Assembly: GCA_016180145.1 (NCBI GenBank)
Contig: JACPBT010000081.1
Location: 1-14,884 of the forward strand
Origin: Candidatus Woesearchaeota archaeon
GTDB taxonomy: Archaea > Nanobdellota > Nanobdellia > Woesearchaeales > UBA10216
Direction: 5' to 3'
Length of the DNA: 14,884 nucleotides
Shown here one piece after another: positions 5,789 to 11,806 of this stretch (positions within the stretch are counted from its first letter, which is position 1; each line of letters begins with the position of its first letter). Both the position numbers and the translations under genes were made by a program. A model generated the notes under the pieces. It was not told the origin of the DNA, searched no databases, and saw nothing but the letters and a program-made list of their open reading frames with translations.

Positions 5789-6115
5789 CTAAACTGTTAT
5801 AACTATCTTGTTCCTGCCTTCAGGATGCACCGTAACTGTCTGGCCTTTCTGGAGGTTGACAAACTCCGCAACCTTCTTGCTGATGCGAATGTCCAGAGAG
5901 TCGCCTGACGCGCCAACCGTTGTGCTGGCTGCAAGGCCGTATAAGCCCTTCTCCTTGGCAGCTTCGTCTATCTTGGCAGAAGTTTCTTCTGTGAACACTT
6001 CCTCACCGCACTTGGAACACACTTCAGCCGGAAACTTTCCCAAACTAACGCCAAACATGCTGAAATCATTTTCAACCAGCTTTCCACCGCACTCATCACA
6101 CTTATCCTGTATCAT
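5789..6115 (-). CDS. YgiT-type zinc-finger plus AbrB-like domain protein
   Basis: The 108-aa product has an N-terminal zinc-binding module with CDEC (Cys6, Cys9) and CSKC (Cys33, Cys36) around KFPAEVCSKCGEEVF, as in MqsA/YgiT-type antitoxins. A C-terminal AbrB/SpoVT-like strand-rich segment (DSLDIRISKKVAEFVNLQKG, then VTVHPEGRNKIVIT, residues 72-108) is typical of DNA-binding antitoxins. No toxin gene is adjacent, so it appears to be an orphan regulator. A purine-rich GGTGAT lies about 6-7 nt before the ATG, with a TATA-like box (CTTTTTAAG, minus strand, near 6168-6160) further up, so this gene seems to have its own promoter and a short leader with a Shine-Dalgarno. The DedA gene upstream ends 45 nt before this start. 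Confidence 0.8.
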   Translation of the reverse strand: MIQDKCDECGGKLVENDFSMFGVSLGKFPAEVCSKCGEEVFTEETSAKIDEAAKEKGLYGLAASTTVGASGDSLDIRISKKVAEFVNLQKGQTVTVHPEGRNKIVITV

Positions 6116-6160
6116 TTCACCATCACCGTTTTGACCTTGTAAAATCAGGCTTGAGTGTTC

Positions 6161-6787
6161 TTAAAAAGTATCGCTCTGCACCCTTCTGCGCCTCCTCAAA
6201 TGCCTGTAAGCGTAGTAGGCAACAGCAGCAACCAGCAGGGCTACTGCCAGAACATCCAGCTGCCTGCTGTATTGGTGGACAAGTTCCCACCTTTCCCTTA
6301 ATTGCATCCCCACCCACAGCAGAAAGCTGTTCCATGCTGTTGCACCGACGGCGGTGAATAGGATGAAGCGCTTTAGGTCCATCCTCGCAAGCCCTGCAGG
6401 GATTGATATCAAATGACGGACAACCGGAATAAAGCGGCTGATGAGGATTGTTATGCTTCCGTGCTTCCTGAACCATCCTTCTGTCCATTCAAGCTCTTCT
6501 TTATTAAGGAGGACAAACCTGCCGAACTTGTGAATAAGCTCTTTCCCGCCTGAATATGCTATGAAGTATGAGATTATGGAGCCTGTAACTGATGCAAGGC
6601 TGCTTACCGTGATTACAATCCATAAATTAAGCTTGCCGTCGGCAACAAGGAAGCCTGCAAATGGCATTACAAGCTCTGAAGGGACAGGGAAAACCATGCT
6701 TTCCAGAACCATCAGGATGAAAATGCCAGGGTATCCTCCTGCAGCGACAATTGCAGCAAAAAATCCGCTCAGCCGTTCAAAAATCAT
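6161..6787 (-). CDS. DedA/SNARE-associated family membrane protein
   Basis: The 208-aa product has the DedA signature ESMVFPVPSELVMPFAGFL near residues 29-47, a TM region, the reentrant SRFIPVVRHLISIPAGLARM motif near residues 117-136 (conserved RFIP and PAGLARM), and a C-terminal TM segment ending in an Arg-rich tail (RHLRRRRR). DedA proteins are multi-spanning and are implicated in lipid transport across membranes and in membrane-potential homeostasis. ATG 6787 is supported by the TATA-like box on the minus strand (6818-6808), about 26 nt upstream, so the mRNA is probably leaderless. It is divergent from the DUF378 gene. Family call is confident; substrate unknown. Confidence 0.88.
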   Translation of the reverse strand: MIFERLSGFFAAIVAAGGYPGIFILMVLESMVFPVPSELVMPFAGFLVADGKLNLWIVITVSSLASVTGSIISYFIAYSGGKELIHKFGRFVLLNKEELEWTEGWFRKHGSITILISRFIPVVRHLISIPAGLARMDLKRFILFTAVGATAWNSFLLWVGMQLRERWELVHQYSRQLDVLAVALLVAAVAYYAYRHLRRRRRVQSDTF

Positions 6788-6857
6788 GCTTCAATCTCTT
6801 TGCTCAGATATTTAAAAGTTTGTTTACAGCCGGTTTTTTATTCTCAAAAAAACGCCA

Positions 6858-6869
6858 GATTTATATAGT
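6858..6869 (+). promoter_or_regulatory. TATA box of the DUF378 gene
   Basis: A TTTATATAGT-like element sits about 49 nt before ATG 6913. A start about 25 nt downstream would leave a leader of about 24 nt that contains the Shine-Dalgarno sequence at 6898-6906. Confidence 0.55.
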
Positions 6870-6897
6870 AGTAACTCAAGTAGCCATAAAAACCCAT

Positions 6898-6906
6898 AAG
6901 AGGTGG
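6898..6906 (+). promoter_or_regulatory. Shine-Dalgarno deciding the DUF378 start
   Basis: AAGAGGTGG ends 6 nt before ATG 6913. It is the clearest ribosome-binding site in the window and shows that the 72-aa version is the real product rather than the longer upstream open frame. Confidence 0.75.
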
Positions 6907-6912
6907 AAAATA

Positions 6913-7131
6913 ATGGCAGAAGACCAGATAGGAAAAATAGCAAATTGGATTGTTTTGGTTGGTGCCCTTAACTGGGGCGTAGCTGGTGTTGGCGGGCTTA
7001 TTGGTAACGCCACTCTGGGCAAAGGCGTAGTAAACCTTGCTCTCGGAAGCATTCCTATGGTTGAGAATGTTGTTTATATTGTAGTGGGGCTCAGTGCATT
7101 GTGGGCGCTCAAGGGAATGTTCATGAAGTAA
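6913..7131 (+). CDS. DUF378 small membrane protein
   Basis: The 72-aa product has the DUF378 layout: a first TM segment with WIVLVGALNWGVAGVGG, a short loop, and a second TM segment with VVYIVVGLSALWALKGM. The conserved ALNWGxxG and YxxVGLSALW motifs are present. The family is of unknown function and occurs in bacteria and archaea. An upstream in-frame extension is ignored because the Shine-Dalgarno at 6898-6906 points to ATG 6913. The 3' flank (7135-7165) is a pyrimidine-rich stretch with several T-runs that can terminate transcription. Confidence 0.88.
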   Translation: MAEDQIGKIANWIVLVGALNWGVAGVGGLIGNATLGKGVVNLALGSIPMVENVVYIVVGLSALWALKGMFMK

Positions 7132-7134
7132 GCA

Positions 7135-7165
7135 TTTTTTAGTTCTTTATTTTTTTATTTTTCAT
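7135..7165 (+). terminator. T-rich terminator after DUF378
   Basis: Several T-runs (T6, T3, T8, T5) follow the DUF378 stop within 30 nt without a preceding hairpin, which fits archaeal termination on oligo-T. It separates DUF378 from the recombinase gene, which has its own TATA box. Confidence 0.55.
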
Positions 7166-7232
7166 TAGATAAAAGATGTAACTCTATCGTGCTATGATAA
7201 CAAATATATACTGATAGATTCGTATAAAGTTT

Positions 7233-8051
7233 ATGCTTGAGCATCTTGAGACTGAGTTAAAGCTTCGCGGCTTCAGCGACAGGACTGTTAAGGCGTATAT
7301 GATTCACAACGCAAAGTTTCTTGAGTTTTCAAAAAAAGAGCTTCAAAGCATATCAGAAGATGACATTAAGCGCTATCTTGGCTATCTGATTTCTGACAAA
7401 AAGGCGTCTCCGAGGACTGTTGCGCTTGTTAAGGCTGCCCTGCGTTTTAATTATGATGAGGTTATGAAGCGGGGAATTGTAACCATAAAGACTCCAAAAA
7501 TCAGCCAGCATCTTCCGACAGTTCTGTCAAAAAGCGAGGTAAAAAGTCTAATCAACGCTGCAAAGGCAGCCAAAAGCAAACTGATGATAATGTGCCTTTA
7601 TTCTTCAGGCTTAAGGATTTCAGAATGTATAAAGCTGCGCCTTGGCGACCTTGAACTGGATGAAAGAATAGGCTGGGTTAGGGGGGGCAAGGGCAATAAG
7701 GACCGCCTTATTATTCTCTCAGAAAGCCTTGTAAAAGCAGTCAGGGAGTATATTGGAAGGGAAAATGCAGTCAGCTACCTCTTTACAAACAGGAAAGGCT
7801 CTCCTCTTTCAGCGAGAAACGTGCAGAAGATAGTTGAAAGGGCTGCAAGAAAGGCAGGCATTGCGAAGAAAGTCAGCCCTCACACCCTCCGCCATTCATT
7901 TGCAACCCATCTTCTTGAGTCAGGCACTGACATCAGGAAGATTCAGGAGCTTCTCGGGCATTCCAACCTGCAGACAACACAGATTTATACCAAAGTGTCG
8001 ACGGAAGAGTTGAAAAAAGTTAAAAGCCCCCTTGATTCTCTGTCTTTGTAA
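7233..8051 (+). CDS. xerA: XerA-type tyrosine recombinase
   Basis: The 272-aa product has an N-terminal SAM-like core-binding domain (about residues 1-90: TVKAYMIHNAKFLEF) and a C-terminal catalytic domain. The catalytic residues are visible: Arg128 in GLRISE, Lys153 in the GKGNKDR beta-hairpin, His217 and Arg220 in PHTLRHSFATH, His243 in LGHSNLQTTQIYT, and nucleophile Tyr252. Length and layout match archaeal XerA, which acts at a dif site to resolve chromosome dimers, although a mobile-element integrase cannot be excluded. A TATA-like CAAATATATA box (7201-7210) lies about 27 nt before ATG 7233. The downstream 528 nt are non-coding and partly palindromic. Confidence 0.85.
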   Translation: MLEHLETELKLRGFSDRTVKAYMIHNAKFLEFSKKELQSISEDDIKRYLGYLISDKKASPRTVALVKAALRFNYDEVMKRGIVTIKTPKISQHLPTVLSKSEVKSLINAAKAAKSKLMIMCLYSSGLRISECIKLRLGDLELDERIGWVRGGKGNKDRLIILSESLVKAVREYIGRENAVSYLFTNRKGSPLSARNVQKIVERAARKAGIAKKVSPHTLRHSFATHLLESGTDIRKIQELLGHSNLQTTQIYTKVSTEELKKVKSPLDSLSL

Positions 8052-8547
8052 TACGCAAAAACATTTAAGTTTTTATTAAAACATATAGTGATATTAATAT
8101 CGTAAGTTATAATCATTTATCAAATATTATTATCAGAAATTTTGTTAAAAGATTTAATAAAAAACAAAGAAAGATACAAAAACCGGTCACAATATTGAAG
8201 CATAAAACCTTTAAAACGCGTAAAGCTGAAAAGTGAGAGTTAGAAGAGGATATGCTTTTATAGCCAACTGCCCTGATTTATAGAATAGTCCGGCAATTGG
8301 CATGAAATGCGCATGTTTTTTTACATTAAAGAAGGCAAAGCTTAACTTTTCTTGGAATGCGTTTAAGGACTCAAAAATCATTTAGGCACCATGTCGTAAA
8401 TGATAAAAAGTGAGTGCAGTTTACCTGTTTTGTCTGCCAAATAAAAATCCGAACCGCAGAAAGCGGCAGGTATTTGTTTAAGCATTAAATGGGACAACAC
8501 GACACGGCAGAGCTGTTGAGTATGAAACCCATTTGAGCAATCAAAAG
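8052..8547. other. Structured AT-rich intergenic region
   Basis: No well-supported gene. Palindromes and stems seen: GATATTAATATC (8090-8101, a perfect 12-nt palindrome); GCCAACTGCC 8263-8272 with 8292-8301 (one mismatch); ATCATTTA 8378-8385 with 8397-8404 (8 bp); CAAATA 8438-8443 with 8471-8476 around CCGC/GCGG (8454-8466); AAATGGG 8487-8493 with 8528-8534 enclosing CAACA/TGTTG. A 27-codon frame at 8302-8385 (MKCACFFTLKKAKLNF...) has a TATA-like sequence about 22 nt upstream, but is too short to trust. The end of the region carries the promoter of the AbrB gene. Confidence 0.5.
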
Positions 8548-8548
8548 G

Positions 8549-8560
8549 TATTTATATTAG
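8549..8560 (+). promoter_or_regulatory. TATA box of the AbrB/PIN operon
   Basis: TATTTATATTAG is centred about 25 nt before ATG 8580, which fits a leaderless mRNA. The hairpin AAATGGG/CCCATTT (8487-8534) ends 14 nt before it and could be an operator or the end of an upstream transcript. Confidence 0.6.
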
Positions 8561-8579
8561 TTATATTCAGTATAACTCT

Positions 8580-8807
8580 ATGGAGCTTGTTACCAAAGCT
8601 AAGAAGTGGGGAAGCTCGTTTGGGGTTGTGATTCCAAAAAGAGTGATGGACACTTTGGGTGTTAAAATAGAAGATGAGTTTATTCTTGACATAAGACCGA
8701 GTGGCAGGAGCAGCGCATTGAGGAAGCTGTGGGGAAAGGGAAAAGGCAGGGGCGAGCAAAAAACTGCGCAGGAGTGGAAAGATGAGTTCAGAAGAACGCT
8801 TTACTAA
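8580..8807 (+). CDS. AbrB/SpoVT-like antitoxin
   Basis: The 75-aa product opens with the AbrB-type swapped-hairpin signature MELVTKAKKWGSSFGVVIPK, then RVMDTLGVKIEDEFILDIRP, covering residues 1-42. It continues with a basic, glycine-rich linker and an acidic-basic helix (EWKDEFRRTLY) that should contact the toxin. Such antitoxins repress their own promoter. The gene overlaps the next one by 26 nt in a different frame, so the two are almost certainly cotranscribed. Start choice is set by the TATA box 25 nt upstream. Confidence 0.87.
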   Translation: MELVTKAKKWGSSFGVVIPKRVMDTLGVKIEDEFILDIRPSGRSSALRKLWGKGKGRGEQKTAQEWKDEFRRTLY

Positions 8808-9174
8808 GATTACTAAACATTTCTTTGACACTTACGCTCTGATTGAAATCTATGAAGGTAAGGAGGCGTATTCAGAGTATGTAAGCGTCTCTTTCTTCAC
8901 TACGCTTTTGAATCTTTTTGAGTTTCACCAGTATCTTTTAAGGAAAGTTGGGGAAAAAGAGGCTGACGATGACGCAGGGATTCTTTTGCCCCATTTGGTG
9001 GATTTGGGTTTTGAAAATATAGAGCATGCCAGTAAATTCAGAACGAAGAACAAGGGAAAGAATTTTTCTATGGTTGACTGCATAGGCTACGTTTACGCTA
9101 AGGATAACGACCTTATATTCGTTACAGGTGACCGGGAATTTTATGGCTTTGAGAATGTTACGTTTGTGAAGTAG
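8782..9174 (+). CDS. PIN-domain toxin (VapC-like)
   Basis: The 130-aa product carries the PIN acidic residues: Asp16 in HFFDTYALIE, Glu48 in LFEFHQYL, Asp100 in SMVDCIGYVYA and Asp118 in FVTGDREFYGF. These should coordinate the metal of an RNase active site. ATG 8782 lies inside the antitoxin gene (26-nt overlap), so translation may be coupled. Together with the AbrB-type protein this forms a toxin-antitoxin module of the VapBC type with an AbrB rather than RHH antitoxin, unlike the pair at 1840-2524. The stop codon ends 1 nt before the stop of the out-of-frame DUF655 tail on the opposite strand. Confidence 0.88.
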   Translation: MSSEERFTKITKHFFDTYALIEIYEGKEAYSEYVSVSFFTTLLNLFEFHQYLLRKVGEKEADDDAGILLPHLVDLGFENIEHASKFRTKNKGKNFSMVDCIGYVYAKDNDLIFVTGDREFYGFENVTFVK

Positions 9175-9175
9175 C

Positions 9176-9277
9176 CTACCGGTCTACAAACAGGTAGTGT
9201 TTCTGCTCGGTAAGCACTTCGTCAAGGATTCTTTTGATTATTGCCTTTTCCGGGTCAGGGAGCAGTTTGACTCTTTT
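9176..9277 (-). pseudogene. Out-of-frame C-terminal part of the DUF655 gene
   Basis: In the +1 frame immediately after the DUF655 stop, the minus strand encodes KKRVKLLPDPEKAIIKRIL, then DEVLTEQKHYLFVDR and TAG at 9178-9176. This is the expected family C-terminus (the second hairpin-helix half and the terminal strand). Family members have a FEDI-like tetrapeptide between PFE(N/S) and (K/N)RV; here it is missing, so an 11-nt deletion explains both the gap and the frame change. A sequencing or assembly error is possible but would need to be an 11-nt loss. Confidence 0.75.
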
Positions 9278-9278
9278 T

Positions 9279-9728
9279 TTAGTTTTCAAAGGGCTTTACT
9301 TTTCTTTCCTCAAGTATTTCCCACATTCTTTTCTTTCCCATTCCGGGTATCAGCTCTATTGAGTGCATTCTGGTGCTTAGCGGCTGTGCCTTGTTGAAGA
9401 ATTCTATGAATTTCTTTTCGTTTTTCTTTACTGTTTCCGCTATTACAAATTCAAGTTCTGCCCTTGCTGTCGGAGTCAGTTTGTCTGGCTGTAGTTTTCC
9501 GTTTATGTGGTGTATTTTGTCCCTTTTGCCTTCTCCGATGTAGACTTCCTCGTTTGGCTGTATTTTTGCCTCTTTTTTTGGGACAAGCTCAAGAAGTATG
9601 AAGTGTTCTTTTCCGACTGCCTGGACTATTGGCATGCTTATCTGTCCTGCTCTGCTGCTGAATGGGTAGCCGTTTGGCAGAAAATCGAGGACTATTACGT
9701 ATTCCTCTTTAGTTGTTCTTTGTTCCAT
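9279..9728 (-). CDS. DUF655 family protein, truncated by frameshift
   Basis: The 149-aa product matches archaeal DUF655 (COG1491): an OB/S1-like N-terminal half with EEYVIVLDFLPNGYPFSS, QAVGKEHFILLELVPKK and VYIGEGKRDKIHHI, then a helical section and a helix-hairpin-helix motif, SIELIPGMGKKRMWEILEER (about 123-142). The family is predicted to bind nucleic acid; its role is unknown. Usual members are about 35-50 residues longer. Here the reading frame stops at TAA right after PFEN, and the missing end continues in the next frame (9277-9176). A TATA-like box (minus strand, near 9784-9774) gives a leader of about 26 nt with GGGGAG before ATG 9728. The truncated protein keeps the N-terminal domain and first HhH hairpin only. 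Confidence 0.85.
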   Translation of the reverse strand: MEQRTTKEEYVIVLDFLPNGYPFSSRAGQISMPIVQAVGKEHFILLELVPKKEAKIQPNEEVYIGEGKRDKIHHINGKLQPDKLTPTARAELEFVIAETVKKNEKKFIEFFNKAQPLSTRMHSIELIPGMGKKRMWEILEERKVKPFEN

Positions 9729-9843
9729 GCTCCCCGCTCCAGCTGTTACTCTGCTGCCGTTAGGCGTGGCTGTTATATAAAACTTTGCATATTCACGGGC
9801 GAAAAGGTAAGCCTTAAATATTGAAAGTGTGTGCTTTTTGACG

Positions 9844-10629
9844 ATGGAAGTTTCTCTTGACGTCAGGAAGAGTGTTGATGAGAATGCTGCCGCTTATTTT
9901 GAATCTGCCAAGAAGTCAAGGCGCAAGCTTGTTGGTGCCGAGGCTGCATTGAAGAGAAGCGGGCAGCAGCTTCAGGTTTTGGAGTCAAAAAAGGCTGTTT
10001 CTCTTACTAAGCCGGAGAAGGTTTCTGTTGACAGGAAGTGGTTTGAGAAGTTCAGGTGGTTTGTATCGAGCGAGGGTTTTCTTTGCGTTGGCGGCAGGGA
10101 TGCCACAACGAATGACATATTGGTTAAGAAGCATGTTGAGGACGCTGATGTTGTTTTTCACACAGAGATGCAGGGTTCTCCCTTTTTTGTGGTTAAAAGC
10201 GAAAGCAGGCAGGTGGGAAAACAGACTCTTGATGAGGCTGCCGTGGCGGTTGCATCTTTTTCAAGGGCTTGGCGCCTTGGCCTTTCGCAGGCTGAGGTTT
10301 TTTATGTTAAGCCTGAGCAGCTTTCCAAGACTGCAAAGCCGGGTGAGTATGTTCCCAAGGGCGCTTTTATTGTCAGGGGCGGCACAACTAAGATTGTGGC
10401 TGAGTTGAGGCTCGCTGTTGGCATGACGAATGAAGGCAGGGTTATGTGCGCTCCTGTTGATTCTGTAACCCATCATTGCGCAAAGCTTGTCGCTATTGTC
10501 CCGGGCAGTGTTAAGTCTTCTGATGTTGCAAGGCTTGTCAGGAAATCTGTTGGCGGGGATATTGACGAGATTGTCCGTTCTTTGCCAAGCGGCGGCTGTA
10601 AGATATTGGCAGAGAAGAAGCAGCCGTAG
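9844..10629 (+). CDS. NFACT-R domain protein (stand-alone RqcH/NEMF C-terminal part)
   Basis: The 261-aa product starts with a helical, lysine-rich stretch, residues 1-55 (VRKSVDENAAAYFESAKKSR), equivalent to the coiled-coil end of NFACT proteins. The NFACT-R (DUF814) domain follows: KWFEKFRWFVSSEGFLCVGG with RDATTNDILVKKHV, then HTEMQGSPFFVVK and EAAVAVASFSRAW with KPGEYVPKGAFIVRGG. Archaeal RqcH has an NFACT-N domain before this (about 550-700 aa in total), which is absent here. NFACT proteins act in ribosome-associated quality control; stand-alone NFACT-R proteins are predicted RNA-binding. ATG 9844 is chosen over an upstream in-frame start because a TATA-like CTTAAATATTG box (9813-9823) lies about 26 nt before it and the family motif begins at once. 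Confidence 0.85.
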   Translation: MEVSLDVRKSVDENAAAYFESAKKSRRKLVGAEAALKRSGQQLQVLESKKAVSLTKPEKVSVDRKWFEKFRWFVSSEGFLCVGGRDATTNDILVKKHVEDADVVFHTEMQGSPFFVVKSESRQVGKQTLDEAAVAVASFSRAWRLGLSQAEVFYVKPEQLSKTAKPGEYVPKGAFIVRGGTTKIVAELRLAVGMTNEGRVMCAPVDSVTHHCAKLVAIVPGSVKSSDVARLVRKSVGGDIDEIVRSLPSGGCKILAEKKQP

Positions 10630-10682
10630 GAAAGGCTTATATAGCCTCTTCCAGCCCATTCTGACAGGGGTTATTGGGTAAA

Positions 10683-11504
10683 ATGGCCGTCATGGATGAT
10701 TACCTGTTGGGCGTTGAGTCTGTCAAGAGTGGCAGATTCGTGGATTTGCTTGTTTCAAGCACTCTGTCACAGGAGTCTTTGAATGGTGTTGCTGAAGGCA
10801 TTGAGGCGCTGCTTGAGTCCATGAGTGTTCCCCCAGCGCCATTTGACGTGTCTGTTTTACATATTATTAATGCGAATAGGGCAAGTTTTGTGAGCGGGCT
10901 TCTCAGGAAAAGTCCTGCTATTTCAAGGAAGCCTGCCAATGAGCGTGCTGTTGCTGATGGCAGGCGTAAAATCACTCCGTATCTTACCGGCTTTCTGATT
11001 TCAGAGGTTGTGAGAGAGCAGTTTATAGTCAGGGATGGCATTCCTTCTGATAATGAATCTTACGCTGCTTTCGTATCAGGGCGCAGGGGGGATAGTCGCC
11101 CGGTTCTGAAGGAAAGCGGCTCTGTTGAGTGCACTGCGCTCAGCAGGAATGAGAGGGATAGGCGTTACCAGTTTATTGATGAGAAGGCGTTTTGTGCAGG
11201 GCGCTTTCTTTATCTTATTGGAAGCTATGCTCTTCCGCCCGACTGGGTAGCTGCGCACTTTGCAGAATTGCGCCATTCTCAGTCGTGGAGGGCGTTCCAG
11301 AACATTGTTGAGGGCAGGCGTTCTTATAGTCCGCCTGACGTCTGCGCTGGTGAGCTTTATCCAGCCAAAGGTGGTCTGCTTCCCCAGTTAAAGGCGCTTT
11401 CCGTTGTTGGCAGTGGTCTTGGCGTTGAGGCAAGAAAAATAAGAGCGCATGTTGGGCTGCCTAAGCCGTTTGATTACGCGCTTTCTGAGAAGCTGTCTGC
11501 CTGA
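10683..11504 (+). CDS. Hypothetical protein of unknown family
   Basis: A 273-aa soluble protein that was not recognised. No TM segment or signal is visible. It has mostly helical segments, a central basic patch (ISRKPANERAVADGRRKI), two clusters with cysteines (ECTAL and KAFCAGRF), and a C-terminal region with EGRRSYSPPDVCAGELYP. Start: the TATA-like GGCTTATATAGC box (10634-10645) implies transcription from near 10665, so ATG 10683 is preferred over an upstream TTG at 10674; ATG 10692 is also possible. The stop lies 1 nt from the end of the convergent eL33 gene. Codon use resembles the flanking housekeeping genes, which argues for a resident gene. The neighbours (NFACT-R, eL33) suggest, without proving, a translation-linked role. 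Confidence 0.75.
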   Translation: MAVMDDYLLGVESVKSGRFVDLLVSSTLSQESLNGVAEGIEALLESMSVPPAPFDVSVLHIINANRASFVSGLLRKSPAISRKPANERAVADGRRKITPYLTGFLISEVVREQFIVRDGIPSDNESYAAFVSGRRGDSRPVLKESGSVECTALSRNERDRRYQFIDEKAFCAGRFLYLIGSYALPPDWVAAHFAELRHSQSWRAFQNIVEGRRSYSPPDVCAGELYPAKGGLLPQLKALSVVGSGLGVEARKIRAHVGLPKPFDYALSEKLSA

Positions 11505-11505
11505 T

Positions 11506-11763
11506 TTACTCAATTTTTACTTTCTGGCTTATTGCCTGTCCGGGCATTCCTGTTTCAAACTTTACCCTTACTGCGCCTTTGTTTCCGTGTGTTGCGGTTA
11601 TTTTGCCTTTCAGTTCCTTCTTTGCAGGGCTTGCCCACACAACAGTTTTTCCTATCAGGGCAGTTGCCTTTTCCTTTGAGTCTGCTCCTGTAACAAGCAC
11701 TATCATCTGGCTGTTGTGTTTTGTATGCCGCCCTCCTCTGAAGTTTGCTATTGTGCCTTCCAT
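11506..11763 (-). CDS. rpl35ae: Ribosomal protein eL33 (L35Ae)
   Basis: The 85-aa product is the archaeal/eukaryotic large-subunit protein eL33: MEGTIANFRGGRHTKHNSQM, a strand with MIVLVTGADS, the core GKTVVWASPAKKELKGKI, then HGNKGAVRVKFETGMPGQAI and QKVKIE. It binds rRNA and has no bacterial counterpart, so it is a strong marker of an archaeal sequence. A TATA-like CTTTTTAAATAAC box (minus strand, near 11795-11783) lies about 26 nt before ATG 11763, indicating a leaderless mRNA. It is convergent with the orphan 273-aa gene and shares no obvious operon with the permease gene upstream, which ends 43 nt away. Confidence 0.92.
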   Translation of the reverse strand: MEGTIANFRGGRHTKHNSQMIVLVTGADSKEKATALIGKTVVWASPAKKELKGKITATHGNKGAVRVKFETGMPGQAISQKVKIE

Positions 11764-11806
11764 GCTGTTATGCAGTTGGCAGGTTATTTAAAAAGTTATT
11801 GCCGTG

